NCBI GenBank assembly: GCA_002070955.1
Contig: MWEK01000034.1
Span: 1-45,631, forward strand
Direction of reading: 5' to 3'
Origin: Planctomycetes bacterium ADurb.Bin069
Lineage (GTDB): Bacteria > Planctomycetota > UBA8108 > UBA8890 > UBA8898
Length of the DNA: 45,631 nt
The notes below the pieces were generated by a model. That model did no database searches. It worked only from the letters and a program-made list of their open reading frames with translations, and was not told the origin of the DNA. Below are positions 1 to 8,780 of the stretch, piece after piece. A program made the translations under genes and the position numbers. Position 1 is the first letter of the stretch, and each line of letters opens with the position of its first letter.

Positions 1-855
1 GCCGCACCGTAGTACCGAAGCCGGATCTCCCGAGGTTCGGGCAGATGCGCCAGCACCAGCGCCAGGAACTCGAGCAGGTCATAGACGACCGTCCCGCGCC
101 CGGGCGACTGCACCGGCTTAGAGAGATAGCTCAGCTCAAGCCCTTCCCGGTCACCCTGCGCCGCGCCGGTCGAGGCGTTCGCCGAGAAACCCGAGTGCCG
201 CCAGTCGAGCAGCATCTCCCGCGTCGCCTCCGTGAGCCGCTCCCGCTCGACCAGCATCGCCAGCACCGCATGCCTGAAGAGCTCCCCGAGCGGGCTCCAG
301 TCGAACCCCACCGGCAAGGCGGGGAACTTCCCTGTCCACGACGCCCTCAGAGCACAGCGCGTGAGCATGCGGATGAAGATTGACGACCGCCCCCCAGGTC
401 TCCACCGCCCCCACGAAGTACGGCACGGCGCGCTTCACGCCCGAGAACTGCGCCGTCAGGAACCGCCGCGTCACGTCGTAGGCCGTGCGTATGAGTTCCC
501 CCAGCAGTCGCCGCTCCCTCATGAACCCGCCCCTGAGCACCCGCGGCACCGTGAACACCAACTGCCGGAACGTAAGATCCGGCAGCACCTCCTCGACCAC
601 GTGCGCCGACCACTCGGCCCTCCGCCTCGCCTCGCACGACGGGCACAGCTTCCGTTTGCACGAAAACGGGACCAGGTGCTCCACCCGGCAGTCTGGACAT
701 CTGACTCGCGCGAACCCGCACGCGAGGTCTCCGCAGGCAAGGAACCCCGCAAGCACCCGCCGCCAGTGCGGCCGCCACGGCCCGTACTTCCCCTCGAAGC
801 GCTCCTCCCACACGCGCTCGACGGCTTCCCCCCAGTCAAATCCCTCGTCGGCGCC
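1..855 (-). pseudogene. IS91-like transposase, frameshifted and cut by window edge
   Basis: Reading leftward from about 855, the protein has the IS91/IS801-type N-terminal zinc-binding domain: CPDC followed by CKRKLCPSCEARRRAEW. It continues into the Y2-transposase region with the HPHAHAL metal-binding motif (near 350-365). Right after CSEGVVD the frame is lost near 333-337. Homology resumes one frame over with GKFPALPVGFDWSPLGELF and runs to position 1 with LRYYGA, the usual start of the conserved tail, so the gene continues outside the window. A one-base insertion or two-base deletion explains the break. IS91 elements have no terminal inverted repeats, so the right end is placed only by where homology to the neighbouring kinase starts. 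As it stands it should not give a functional transposase. Family call is confident; the exact end is not. Confidence 0.8.
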
Positions 856-1959
856 AACGGCCCCTTCTCGCCCCGCAAGGCTCTCAGGATCGCGCGCGGG
901 ATCGCGGAGGTCCTGGCTTATGCTCACGACAAGGGCTTGATCCACCGCGATGTGAAGCCCGCCAATATCCTTATCACCTCGAAGAACGAGATCAAGCTGG
1001 CCGACTTCGGGCTGGCGCGTCTATGCCGGGATGACCACCAGGTCACCATGACGGGCGCGATTCTCGGCACACCCGCCTTCATGCCCCCCGAGCAGTGCCG
1101 CGGCGATGCGCTGGACGGACGGGCCGACCTGTACAGCCTGGGCGCGACGCTGTACTTCCTCCTGAGCGGCAAACTTCCCTTCGCCGGCGACAATCCATCG
1201 GTGCTCATTCACCGCGTGGTCAACGAGCCGCCGCCGCCGCTCCGGGCGGCGGTCAAGGACATCCCGGACGACGTGGTCTGGCTTGTTCAGCGTCTCATGG
1301 CGAAGCACCCCTGCGCGCGCTTCGCCGACGGTTACGAGGTCATGGCCGCGATCGACGACATCCTGTCGGGCCGGAGCGCTTCCCCGCCGGGCGCAACCGC
1401 AGGCGCCGGGCGGCCCCGGGTTCCTTGGGTCGTGATCGGGCTCCTGGCAGCCACCGCCGCGGTCCTCGCCTTGAGTCTGTTCGTCACCCTCGAGGCCGAC
1501 GGCGAGGCCGCCGCCGCGGCCGCGCATTTCCACCCGGTTCTCCCTCCGAGCGGCGTCGCGCAGAAACCTCCCGCCGCGAAAACGAAGGCGGCGCTCCCGG
1601 CGCATTCGGACGAACCGCCTTCCTTCGACGCCGAGTTCAAGGAACTCCACAAGGACGCGGCCGAATTCATCAAACTCCTTGGGACCGGCGCGTGGAACCA
1701 AATCGACGGATACCTCGACACCGACTTCGACGTCGCCGTCGATTGCCGGCGCGAGGCCAAGGAGGTTGTCCGCGCTATCGCCGCGCAAGGCCTGACAGCG
1801 GTCAAGTGGCATACGCAGCCGACAACTGACGCCAGGGCCTGGACCGTCGTGGTGTTCAGCCGCCCCGGGGCCGCCGAATCCCTCACGTACACCCTCAACT
1901 GGACCCGCGCACGAGGGGTCTGGTACGTGGCTCGCATCGACAAAGGCGGGCCGCGATAG
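856..1959 (+). pseudogene. Ser/Thr protein kinase lacking its N-lobe, with TM and extracytoplasmic tail
   Basis: From GPFSPRKALRIA the frame carries the C-lobe of a Hanks-type (PknB-like) kinase. It has HRDVKPANI catalytic loop, DFGLAR, GTPAFMPPEQ activation segment and the conserved YSLG helix. The glycine-rich loop, the ATP-binding lysine and the helix-C glutamate are absent, because upstream DNA is antisense to the IS91-like transposase. After the kinase come a single TM helix (PWVVIGLLAATAAVLALSLF) and about 130 residues with an NTF2/SnoaL-like look. The open frame runs back through the transposase to 232, but that part is not kinase. A chimeric product is possible yet would lack ATP-binding residues, so this is best seen as a gene disrupted by the insertion. 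Confidence 0.8.
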
Positions 1960-2124
1960 CCTTCGCTCCATGCCCGGCGACCCGCGGGAACGGGGCGGCG
2001 CGGCCCCACCCGGGCTGCGACGCCCGCGTGCCCGCGCTGCAGACACCGGACGCACCGCGGGGTATCCTGGTCGGCATCGGGAACCACCGAGACCGGCCGG
2101 ACGCGAAACCGCAGGAGAACCCGC

Positions 2125-3066
2125 ATGACGCTCCTTGGCACCGAAGTCGCGAACCGCATCGAAGGCAACATCAAGCAGGTCATTGTGGGCAAGGACGAGA
2201 TCGTGCGCCTCGCCGTCGTCGCCCTCCTCGCCCGCGGTCACCTCCTGCTCGAAGACGTGCCCGGCGTCGGAAAAACCGTGCTCGCCAAGGCGCTGGCGCG
2301 CAGCGTCAGCGCGATCTTCACGCGCATTCAGTTCACGCCCGACCTCCTGCCGGCGGACATCACGGGCGTCGCGATCTACAACCAGAAGACGGGAGAGTTC
2401 GTGTTCCGCCCGGGGCCGGTGTTCGGCGAGATCGTGCTCGGCGACGAGATCAACCGCGCGACCCCGCGCACCCAGGCGGCGCTGCTGGAGTGCATGGAAG
2501 AACGGCAGGTCACCGCCGAGGGCGAGACCCGCCGGCTGCCCGATCTTTTCTTCGTCGTCGCCACCGAGAATCCCATCGAACAGCACGGGACCTACCCTCT
2601 CCCCGAGGCCCAGCTCGATCGCTTCCTCATGCGCCTCTCTATCGGCTACCCGCAACCCGCCGAGGAGGTCAAGATCCTCGACGACCAGAAGGATCGCCAC
2701 CCGCTGGAGACCTTGGCGCCGGTGGCCACCGTGGCGGACGTTCTCGGCGCCCAGGAGGACGTGAAAAAAGTTTTCGTGTCTCAGGACGTGGCCGCCTATA
2801 TGGTGAAGCTCGTCGCACACACGCGCACGTCGGACGACTGCCTGCTGGGCGCCAGTCCGCGCGCCTCGCTCGCGGTCAGACGCGCGGCGCAGGCGCTCGC
2901 CCTCATGGAAAGCCGACAACAGGTGACGCCGCACCACGTGAAGCGCGTCTTCAGCACCGTCGTCGCCCACCGGCTCCTCATGCGCCCCGAGGCCGCCCTG
3001 AGCGGCATCGGCCCCGACAAGGTCGTCGCGGCGGCTCTGCGCGCCGTCGAGATCCCGCTCGGGTAA
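2125..3066 (+). CDS. MoxR family AAA+ ATPase
   Basis: This 313-residue protein is a complete MoxR/RavA-class AAA+ ATPase. Walker A is GVGKT (about residues 47-51), Walker B is VLGDEINR (104-111), and sensor 1 sits in VATENP (about 145-150). The signature ATPRTQAALLECMEERQVT follows Walker B. MoxR ATPases act as chaperones that assemble or activate partner complexes, commonly von Willebrand or DUF58 proteins. The ATG at 2125 follows AGGAGAACCCGC. It is the first gene of an operon: the DUF58 gene starts 11 bp after its stop. No vWA (BatA-like) gene is present, so the partner is presumably the DUF58 protein itself. Function in this organism is inferred from family and context. Confidence 0.93.
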   Translation: MTLLGTEVANRIEGNIKQVIVGKDEIVRLAVVALLARGHLLLEDVPGVGKTVLAKALARSVSAIFTRIQFTPDLLPADITGVAIYNQKTGEFVFRPGPVFGEIVLGDEINRATPRTQAALLECMEERQVTAEGETRRLPDLFFVVATENPIEQHGTYPLPEAQLDRFLMRLSIGYPQPAEEVKILDDQKDRHPLETLAPVATVADVLGAQEDVKKVFVSQDVAAYMVKLVAHTRTSDDCLLGASPRASLAVRRAAQALALMESRQQVTPHHVKRVFSTVVAHRLLMRPEAALSGIGPDKVVAAALRAVEIPLG

Positions 3067-3077
3067 CGGGGCGGCCC

Positions 3078-4319
3078 GTGACCTCGCCGGCCTTCGCGCT
3101 GCTCGCCGCCCTGCCGTTCTTCATCCTCGCGGGGCTGCACTTCCGCAACGGCCCCCTGCTCTTCGTCGCCGGCGTCCTGCTCTTCCTCCTGGGCGCCTCG
3201 TGGGCCTTCGGCGGCGAGGCAAAGCGGCGCATCGCCTGCCGGCGGAGCGCGCATCCGCGCGCCTTCGAGGGCGCGCCGGCCGACGTGCGCCTGGCCCTCG
3301 CCAATCACAGCGGCTTCCCGCTCCTTGGCGCCGAGGTCATCGACCGCTTCGACGCCCAGGATCTGCTCCCCAAGGAGCTCGCGGTGCCCGTCGATGTCCG
3401 CCCGCGCCATACCGTCGAGATCTCTTATACAGGGCTGTGCCTGCGCCACCGCGGGGAGTACGCGCTCGGGCCCGTGGCGGTGCGCTTCTACGACCCCCTG
3501 GGACTGTTCCTCAGGACGCGCCGCTTTTCGGAACAGAGCCGCTTCGCCGTGCTTCCCAAGCCGTTGCCGCTGGCACGCCTGGGACTGGAGGGCCGCAGCG
3601 CGCTGCTTTCAGCCGCCAATCCCGACCGCCAGACCCGCGGCGAGAGTATCAAGTTCTACGGCGTCAGAGAGTACCGCTCCGGCGATTCCCTCCGGCACGT
3701 CCACTGGAAAGCTAGCGCGCGGCTCGCGCGCCTGGTCGTCCGGCAGTTCGAGGCCAGCGTCTCGTCGCAGATCACCATCTTCCTCGACCTGGCGCGCGCG
3801 AACCTGGCCGGCACCGGCGCTGAGGCCACGGTCGAGTACGCCATCCGCGCCGCCGCGGCCATCGCCGCCGCGGCCGTCGCGCAGGGCCATGAAATCCAGC
3901 TCTTCGCCGAGGGCGAATCGCCCTTCGTGACGAAGCTTGGAAGCGGCGCCGAGCACCTCGGCTACCTCCTGCGCCGGCTCGCCGTCGCGAAGCCGAAAGG
4001 CGCGCGCCCGCTTCCGGACATCGTCGCCCGCCACGCCGAGCGCGTGCCGCAGGGCTCCCACGTGTTTCTCATCCTCGCGGGCGGCGGCGGCGGCAATGAG
4101 AAGGCCTTCGCGCGCGCCTGCGCCTACCTGCGCGGCCGGCACGCCTCCATTGCCGCCCTGGTGGTCGACGACCGCACGTTCGTACAGCTCGACCGGTGGC
4201 GGGAGGAGCTCTCGGCCGATCCCTGGCCGCCCTGCGCCCACACCCTCGTCCGACTGGGCGTCCAGGTGCGGATCATCAAACGCGGCGACGACCTGCTCGG
4301 GCGGCTCCAGGAGCGATGA
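3078..4319 (+). CDS. DUF58 domain membrane-anchored protein
   Basis: A 413-residue protein begins with two hydrophobic helices (about residues 3-20 and 25-45), followed by a beta-rich region. The DUF58 signature GESIKFYGVREYRSGDSLRHVHWK lies at about 188-211, split here by the usual arginine-rich continuation RLARLVVRQFE. DUF58 proteins are almost always encoded next to MoxR ATPases and have a vWA-like fold. The start is GTG at 3078, chosen because it lies 11 bp after the moxR stop and precedes the first TM helix. Upstream codons in this frame overlap moxR. The next gene starts one base after the stop, so the three genes are surely co-transcribed. The molecular role is not known. Confidence 0.9.
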   Translation: MTSPAFALLAALPFFILAGLHFRNGPLLFVAGVLLFLLGASWAFGGEAKRRIACRRSAHPRAFEGAPADVRLALANHSGFPLLGAEVIDRFDAQDLLPKELAVPVDVRPRHTVEISYTGLCLRHRGEYALGPVAVRFYDPLGLFLRTRRFSEQSRFAVLPKPLPLARLGLEGRSALLSAANPDRQTRGESIKFYGVREYRSGDSLRHVHWKASARLARLVVRQFEASVSSQITIFLDLARANLAGTGAEATVEYAIRAAAAIAAAAVAQGHEIQLFAEGESPFVTKLGSGAEHLGYLLRRLAVAKPKGARPLPDIVARHAERVPQGSHVFLILAGGGGGNEKAFARACAYLRGRHASIAALVVDDRTFVQLDRWREELSADPWPPCAHTLVRLGVQVRIIKRGDDLLGRLQER

Positions 4320-4320
4320 C

Positions 4321-5376
4321 ATGGCCGGCCGCCTCGTCTACCTCGTCGGGGTCGGGCTCATGAGTCTAGGCGCCGCCGCGCCGATGGAGCGGGAGTGGGG
4401 CCCCTTGGCTTTCGTCGCCATCGCCTGCGCGTGGACTGTGGGCGCCTTCATACCGCCGGTGCACCTCGCCGAACTCCTCTCCGACCATTACCGGACCATG
4501 CTCGCCTTCTACGGCTTTGCCATGGCCATGACGCTGTTCGTTCCTCCCTTGGCGCTGCTGGTTCTAACGGCGCTGTTGTTCCTGGTGCGCAATCCCGATT
4601 TCTTCGGCCTCCTCGCCTTAACGAGCCTCATCGTCCTCGGGTTCGGGCTCGCCGAGGCGCCTTCGTATGCGCCGCCCGCCGTGACGCTCGCCGGCCTGCT
4701 CGCGGCGGCGCACGCCCGAGCGGCGCGCACCTTCGGTCTCTACTCCGCCGGAATCGTCCTGCTCATGCTGAGCGCGGCCTTCTGCGCCGGAGGACTTCTG
4801 GCCCTCAGCACGCCGCCGGCGAGGCCTGGGCCCAAGGCGGTCCCCAGCGGCGATTCGGCGGCGCGCTCCGACTCCTCGGGGTCGGCCGGCAAGTCCGAGG
4901 GCGCCAGTGATTGGACCAAAACGCTGATTTTCGAGATGATCGCCCTTCCCGCGCTGGGGTTCTTTCTCGTCAGGCATCTCCACCGCCTTACCCACAGACA
5001 CCGGGATCAAGCGGCCGGCGGCGCCGCCGCCGCGGCCCGCCTCGAAAAGGACGAGGCCATGAGCGCGAAACTCGGAACGCGCTTCACGGGATCCGGCGCC
5101 AACGCGGCCGTCGTGAAGACGTATCTAAAATGGCGCGCGCAGCTCGCCGCGTGCGGCTGCAAGCTCGCGCCCGCCGACACGGCCGAGGAGGGCGCGGCCG
5201 CGCTCGCGCTTTTCCTAAACCGGCCCGAGGAGGCGCGCGTCGGCCGCATCACCGCGATCTTCAACCGGGCCCGCTACGGCGCGGAGCAAGTGACCGCCGC
5301 CGACGCGGAGGAGTTCGCGGCGCTTACCCGCGCCATCGCCCGCGAATGTCAGAAGCGGCGCGCGTCCATGCGTTGA
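4321..5376 (+). CDS. Polytopic membrane protein with DUF4129-like C-terminus
   Basis: This 351-residue protein has about six hydrophobic segments in residues 1-160, a low-complexity Pro/Ser/Gly linker, and another TM helix (LIFEMIALPALGFFLV). A soluble C-terminal part follows. Its pattern (TYLKWRAQLAACG, then IFNRARYGAEQVTAADAEEFAALTRAI) resembles the DUF4129 domain found at the end of TgpA-type transglutaminase proteins. The transglutaminase domain itself is missing. The ATG at 4321 directly follows the DUF58 stop (TGA at 4317-4319), which implies translational coupling. MoxR-DUF58-DUF4129 gene sets are common, and the membrane protein is presumably the anchor or target of the pair. The DUF4129 assignment is by pattern only. 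Confidence 0.72.
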   Translation: MAGRLVYLVGVGLMSLGAAAPMEREWGPLAFVAIACAWTVGAFIPPVHLAELLSDHYRTMLAFYGFAMAMTLFVPPLALLVLTALLFLVRNPDFFGLLALTSLIVLGFGLAEAPSYAPPAVTLAGLLAAAHARAARTFGLYSAGIVLLMLSAAFCAGGLLALSTPPARPGPKAVPSGDSAARSDSSGSAGKSEGASDWTKTLIFEMIALPALGFFLVRHLHRLTHRHRDQAAGGAAAAARLEKDEAMSAKLGTRFTGSGANAAVVKTYLKWRAQLAACGCKLAPADTAEEGAAALALFLNRPEEARVGRITAIFNRARYGAEQVTAADAEEFAALTRAIARECQKRRASMR

Positions 5377-5390
5377 GCCCCGAGCGGGGC
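5377..5390. terminator. Hairpin between convergent genes
   Basis: GCCCC-GAGC-GGGGC forms a perfect five-pair stem with a four-base loop. It starts on the base after the stop of the DUF4129-like gene and ends three bases before the stop of the minus-strand mini-protein. There is no T-run, so intrinsic termination is uncertain, but the position suits a bidirectional terminator. Confidence 0.4.
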
Positions 5391-5393
5391 AGC

Positions 5394-5615
5394 CTACGGT
5401 TTCTTCTTGACTTCCTCTCGGATCTGCCGGAGCAGCATCACCACGACGAAAAGAAGCCCCACGCCGGCGAACTCAAGCAGCCGGCCCGGAGTGTAAAAAT
5501 CTTTGAGCAGGGCGTAGCCGCACAAGTTGAGGACTTTCTCCAGGACCGCCAACACTAGCAGCACGAAGGCGCCGGCGACGAACACACGGCACAGCAGACT
5601 GTTGAGAGTATTCAT
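5394..5615 (-). CDS. Two-helix small membrane protein, family unknown
   Basis: This 73-residue protein has two clear TM helices (about residues 10-28 and 45-64) joined by a short loop with a LLKDFYTPGRLLEF segment, and a basic tail ending EVKKKP. The ATG at 5615 is preceded by AAGGAGCGCATAC, a good ribosome-binding site. The helix-loop-helix layout with a charged C-terminus is typical of small inner-membrane proteins. No family is recognised. It lies 55 bp downstream of a small lipoprotein gene on the same strand and is probably co-transcribed with it. Confidence 0.75.
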   Translation of the reverse strand: MNTLNSLLCRVFVAGAFVLLVLAVLEKVLNLCGYALLKDFYTPGRLLEFAGVGLLFVVVMLLRQIREEVKKKP

Positions 5616-5670
5616 GTATGCGCTCCTTGCGGTTTTTCGGCAAAGTACGACCGACCTTCAATCCCGGCGC

Positions 5671-5970
5671 TCACTTCCGCGGAATGGTCATCACGGTCGG
5701 GCGCATCGTCCCGCGAATGTAGCTGACGCACACGACGACGATGGATTTGTCCGGCTTCTCGAACCAAAGCTGCGCCCAACCGCTGTACGCCGAGTCGGTC
5801 GTCACCGCGATCGGGCTGCCGTACTCGGCCGGAATCGCATCCTGGAACTTGACCGGCTCCAGGCTGAAGACCGCGGGCGTGGTTTCGGTTTCGGACTCGA
5901 TTTTTCGACAGGACGAGACCGCGAGACCGAGCCCGAGCACGCAGACAAAGAACACCCACCTTGCACACAT
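5671..5970 (-). CDS. Small lipoprotein, function unknown
   Basis: Starting at the ATG at 5970, the 99-residue product opens MCARWVFFVCVLGLGLAVSSC, a signal peptide with a lipobox-like end (VSSC), and then a charged linker. The mature part contains SAYSGWAQLWFEKPDKSIVVVCVSYIRG, a beta-rich stretch with no family recognised. A longer frame reaches 6039, but the 5970 ATG is preceded by AGGAGCGGTT and gives the signal peptide at the N-terminus, so it is preferred. The upstream DNA is clearly less GC-rich than its surroundings and holds a good promoter. It is likely anchored in a membrane facing the periplasm. Confidence 0.72.
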   Translation of the reverse strand: MCARWVFFVCVLGLGLAVSSCRKIESETETTPAVFSLEPVKFQDAIPAEYGSPIAVTTDSAYSGWAQLWFEKPDKSIVVVCVSYIRGTMRPTVMTIPRK

Positions 5971-6037
5971 AACCGCTCCTTTCGTGTACCACGCGGGTTT
6001 CACAAGCAAAACTACATCTCTAACCCGCGATTCTTCC

Positions 6038-6067
6038 ATTATAGGCCGGTGCGGCTTCGTAAATCAA
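6038..6067 (-). promoter_or_regulatory. Sigma70-like promoter for the small lipoprotein
   Basis: On the minus strand, TTGATT (6062-6067) and a perfect TATAAT (6038-6043) are separated by 18 bp. The predicted start lies about 60 bases upstream of the lipoprotein ATG at 5970. The element sits in the AT-richer gap after the GH-A glycosidase gene. Confidence 0.65.
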
Positions 6068-6101
6068 AGGATTTCGGGGATTTCCGCTTTTCCGCGGCAA
6101 T

Positions 6102-8426
6102 CTATCCGTTCTCGTTGTCGTAGACGAACGCCGCCTCCCCGATCACGATGGCGCCGGCGTGGCTCTCGCGCGTCGCGGAATCGATGAGCAGCACCGCGTT
6201 CCACCTGATCGGATAGTGAATGACGCCGTCCGCCGCCCCGCCCCAGAAGCCTAGATTGCCACGCAGGGGGAACTCGACCAGCTTCCACCCCTTGAAATCG
6301 ATCCGGCCGCCGTCGGGCTGAAACGTCTGGCCGGTCGCATCGACGAACCTGCAGCGCAGCCAGTCGCCGCCGCCGTCGCCGTGCACCCACACGTACATGC
6401 GGTCGGGACGGCCCTCGATCGCCGTGTTCCCCACGGGCGCGATGGGCAGGAAGCGCCACCCTTGGCCGAACTCGTAGTTGAGCCGCGCGCCCGGCGCGCC
6501 ATCCCTGCCGGCGCAGCCGGCGAGCGTCGCCGCCAGCGGCACGTTGCGATCGCCGTCGTCCATGATGAGCCGCAGGTCTGCGATGGGCTTCCCAGGCTCG
6601 GCGGTGAACGCGAAGGCGCGCCTGAAGGAGGCTGCGGCGGCGAACGCCGTCGCGCCCCGCTCATCCGACACCCGCACCTGCCACCGCTGCCGCTCGCCCG
6701 AGAGGGCGCGCCCGCCCTCCGCGCCGCGGGCCGGCAGGCGCACGATGGTCGTTTCGTGACCCTCGGGAAGCGCGATGGAAACGCGCCGTTCGATCTGCCC
6801 GCCGGGACTCTCCGCCTTGCCTCCGGCCGTCCGCCGCCCCTCCTCCCAGGCGAGAATCTCGCCCTTGAACGGCGAGCGGTCCGTCACCGCGATTTCAACG
6901 GCCGGCGCGCCGCGTTCCGGAGGGAGAATCCGCACCCGCAGGGCATCGCGAAGGACGACGCGGGCCGTATCCGCCGCCGACAGCCCATTGTCTTCGTCCC
7001 ACGCCTCAACCCGGATGTCATGCACCTCTCGGGTTCGGTCGCGAAACACGCAGGGGACCTCGAACTTCTCCTTCGCGCCCGCGGGCAGCACGACGGCGCG
7101 CGGCGCCGCGCCTTCGATCCCCGCGCGCAGCCGCAGCCGGAGCGTCCGCCCGAGGGAGTTCTCGAGCCTGAAAACCGCCGTCAGCGGCTCGCCCGCCCGC
7201 GCCGCGAGCCAACGCTCGCGCGGCACGAGCACGCGCTCAAACGCGAGCGCCTCGCATCGCCGGCGGGGAATCACGTAGATCGGCGCCGACGACACGGCGA
7301 GGGCCTGGCAGTCCGCGGCCTCGGTCCGCGCGCCGCCGCGCGAGACGATTGTCGCGGGGCCGACGGGCAAGGAGAGCGTGCCTTCGTTCCCGGTGCTCCA
7401 AGCGGCCACGCGCTCCTCCGCTCCGCGGGCGAAGAGCAGCGCCACGACCTCGCCCCGGTCGGGGGGGAGCCGTTTCACGAAGACGAAACCCGCCAGCGCC
7501 TCGGCCAGGGTTTGCATGGCGATCGACGCCGGTTTCGGCTTAAAGTCGCGGTACACGCTTCCGAAGTGATGCTCGGGATCCTTGGGATCGAGGCCGTCAT
7601 CGCGCCAGTCGTACCAAATGTTGAACACAAAGCCCATCGCGAGGCCGAAAAGCGCCTGGCGGGCGAGGTAGTCGGCCTGGGTCTGGAGCGGCACCCTCAC
7701 GGCCGAGTAGCCCCACTCCCCGTTGGCGATGGGGAGCAGGCGTCCGCCGCAACGGGCCATCGCGGCGCGAAGCTCCCCGAGCTCCCGTTCCATGGTTTCC
7801 GGGCCCGTGGAGCGGTACGGGTGAACCGTGACGACATCGACGGCGTCCAAAAGCCCGCGGCGAAAACATCCCTCCAGGAAACGGAGGTCGATGGTCGAGG
7901 TCGCGGGCGCGAGAACGAGCGCCTCGGGATCCTCCTCCCTAATGGCGCGCGCCGTCGCGACGGCGAGTTTCGCGTAGGCTTCGACATCCGGCGCCGGCTT
8001 CCAAAACTGGGGAATGTTGGGCTCGTTCCACACCTCCCAGAGGATCCGCCTGCCCTTGAAGTGCCGCGCCCCCGCGCGCGCGAAGGCGACGAAAGCCGCG
8101 CGCTCCGCGTCGGTGGCGGGGCCGTTGCCCTTGGTGTGCACCGGGTGCCCGTAGTCGAGGATGAAGAGAATCCGCACGCCCCGCGCATCCATGTCGGCGA
8201 CAAGGCGGTCGTAGGCGGAAAAATCGTACACGCCGACCCGCCGCTCGACGGCGCCCCAGGTGAAGTCCATGCGGACAAGCCTGAAGCCGGTCGCGGCGAG
8301 CAGATCCACCTCGTCCGGCGCTCCGCGGGTGAAGTGGATGTTGACCCCGAGCGGCGCGGGAAGCGGGTCCTTCGCGAACAGGGCAAGCGGCGCGACGCAT
8401 GCCAAACGGGAAGCGATACGGAACAT
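6102..8426 (-). CDS. Secreted clan GH-A glycoside hydrolase (GH39/GH5-like)
   Basis: The 774-residue protein starts with a short signal peptide (MFRIASRLACVAPLALFA) and a TIM-barrel glycosidase domain. The barrel has LWEVWNEPN, with the presumed acid/base Glu135 after Asn, and IANGEWGYS, with the presumed nucleophile Glu237. The spacing of about 100 residues fits clan GH-A. Residues from about 330 onward form beta-sandwich regions, and the end (AGAIVIGEAAFVYDNE) looks like a carbohydrate-binding or F5/8-like module. The start is ATG 8426, preceded by GGAGGATCGCAGCC; an in-frame upstream ATG at 8480 has no such site. The substrate cannot be told from sequence. The exact GH family is uncertain, GH39 and GH5 being the nearest by motif style. 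Confidence 0.8.
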   Translation of the reverse strand: MFRIASRLACVAPLALFAKDPLPAPLGVNIHFTRGAPDEVDLLAATGFRLVRMDFTWGAVERRVGVYDFSAYDRLVADMDARGVRILFILDYGHPVHTKGNGPATDAERAAFVAFARAGARHFKGRRILWEVWNEPNIPQFWKPAPDVEAYAKLAVATARAIREEDPEALVLAPATSTIDLRFLEGCFRRGLLDAVDVVTVHPYRSTGPETMERELGELRAAMARCGGRLLPIANGEWGYSAVRVPLQTQADYLARQALFGLAMGFVFNIWYDWRDDGLDPKDPEHHFGSVYRDFKPKPASIAMQTLAEALAGFVFVKRLPPDRGEVVALLFARGAEERVAAWSTGNEGTLSLPVGPATIVSRGGARTEAADCQALAVSSAPIYVIPRRRCEALAFERVLVPRERWLAARAGEPLTAVFRLENSLGRTLRLRLRAGIEGAAPRAVVLPAGAKEKFEVPCVFRDRTREVHDIRVEAWDEDNGLSAADTARVVLRDALRVRILPPERGAPAVEIAVTDRSPFKGEILAWEEGRRTAGGKAESPGGQIERRVSIALPEGHETTIVRLPARGAEGGRALSGERQRWQVRVSDERGATAFAAAASFRRAFAFTAEPGKPIADLRLIMDDGDRNVPLAATLAGCAGRDGAPGARLNYEFGQGWRFLPIAPVGNTAIEGRPDRMYVWVHGDGGGDWLRCRFVDATGQTFQPDGGRIDFKGWKLVEFPLRGNLGFWGGAADGVIHYPIRWNAVLLIDSATRESHAGAIVIGEAAFVYDNENG

Positions 8427-8780
8427 GGCTGCGATCCTCCTTGCGCGCCATCGTACCGCGCCCCCCGAGGGCCGCGCCACTGGGCCTCACGACGCGTCCT
8501 GGCCATAACACCGACGACTCCATGAAGGAAGGAGATCCCCTGTCGGCCAGAGGACGCCGTTTTTGGCGCGCCGTCCCGGAGAAAGCGCTTATTGGGAAGA
8601 GGCCGTGACGTTCGCTCAGCATCGTTCCTCCTCCCAGATTCCCCATGGGAATTCGGGCTGTCGATCCGTGGATCGATACCGGTTGCGGCTCGACAAACGG
8701 CCTGGCATCATGACGTACCGAAAGAAGAACCAGAGCGACGAAGATGAGCGTGCCGGGCAAGCGCGCCGCAAAGAGACAGG
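8427..8780. other. Intergenic region, no gene recognised
   Basis: This 354-bp stretch separates two divergently read genes, the glycosidase and the flavin-reductase-fold gene. It holds only short frames with no recognisable product. The inverted repeat TCGATC-CGTG-GATCGA lies at 8661-8676, about 105 bp before the plus-strand gene, and could be an operator. TTGCGG (8683) and CATCAT (8706) with 17-bp spacing are a weak promoter candidate. Confidence 0.4.

Noticed and set aside
1021..2970. 649-codon minus-strand frame across the kinase and MoxR genes
   Set aside because: It is antisense to two genes with clear motifs and has no recognisable product.
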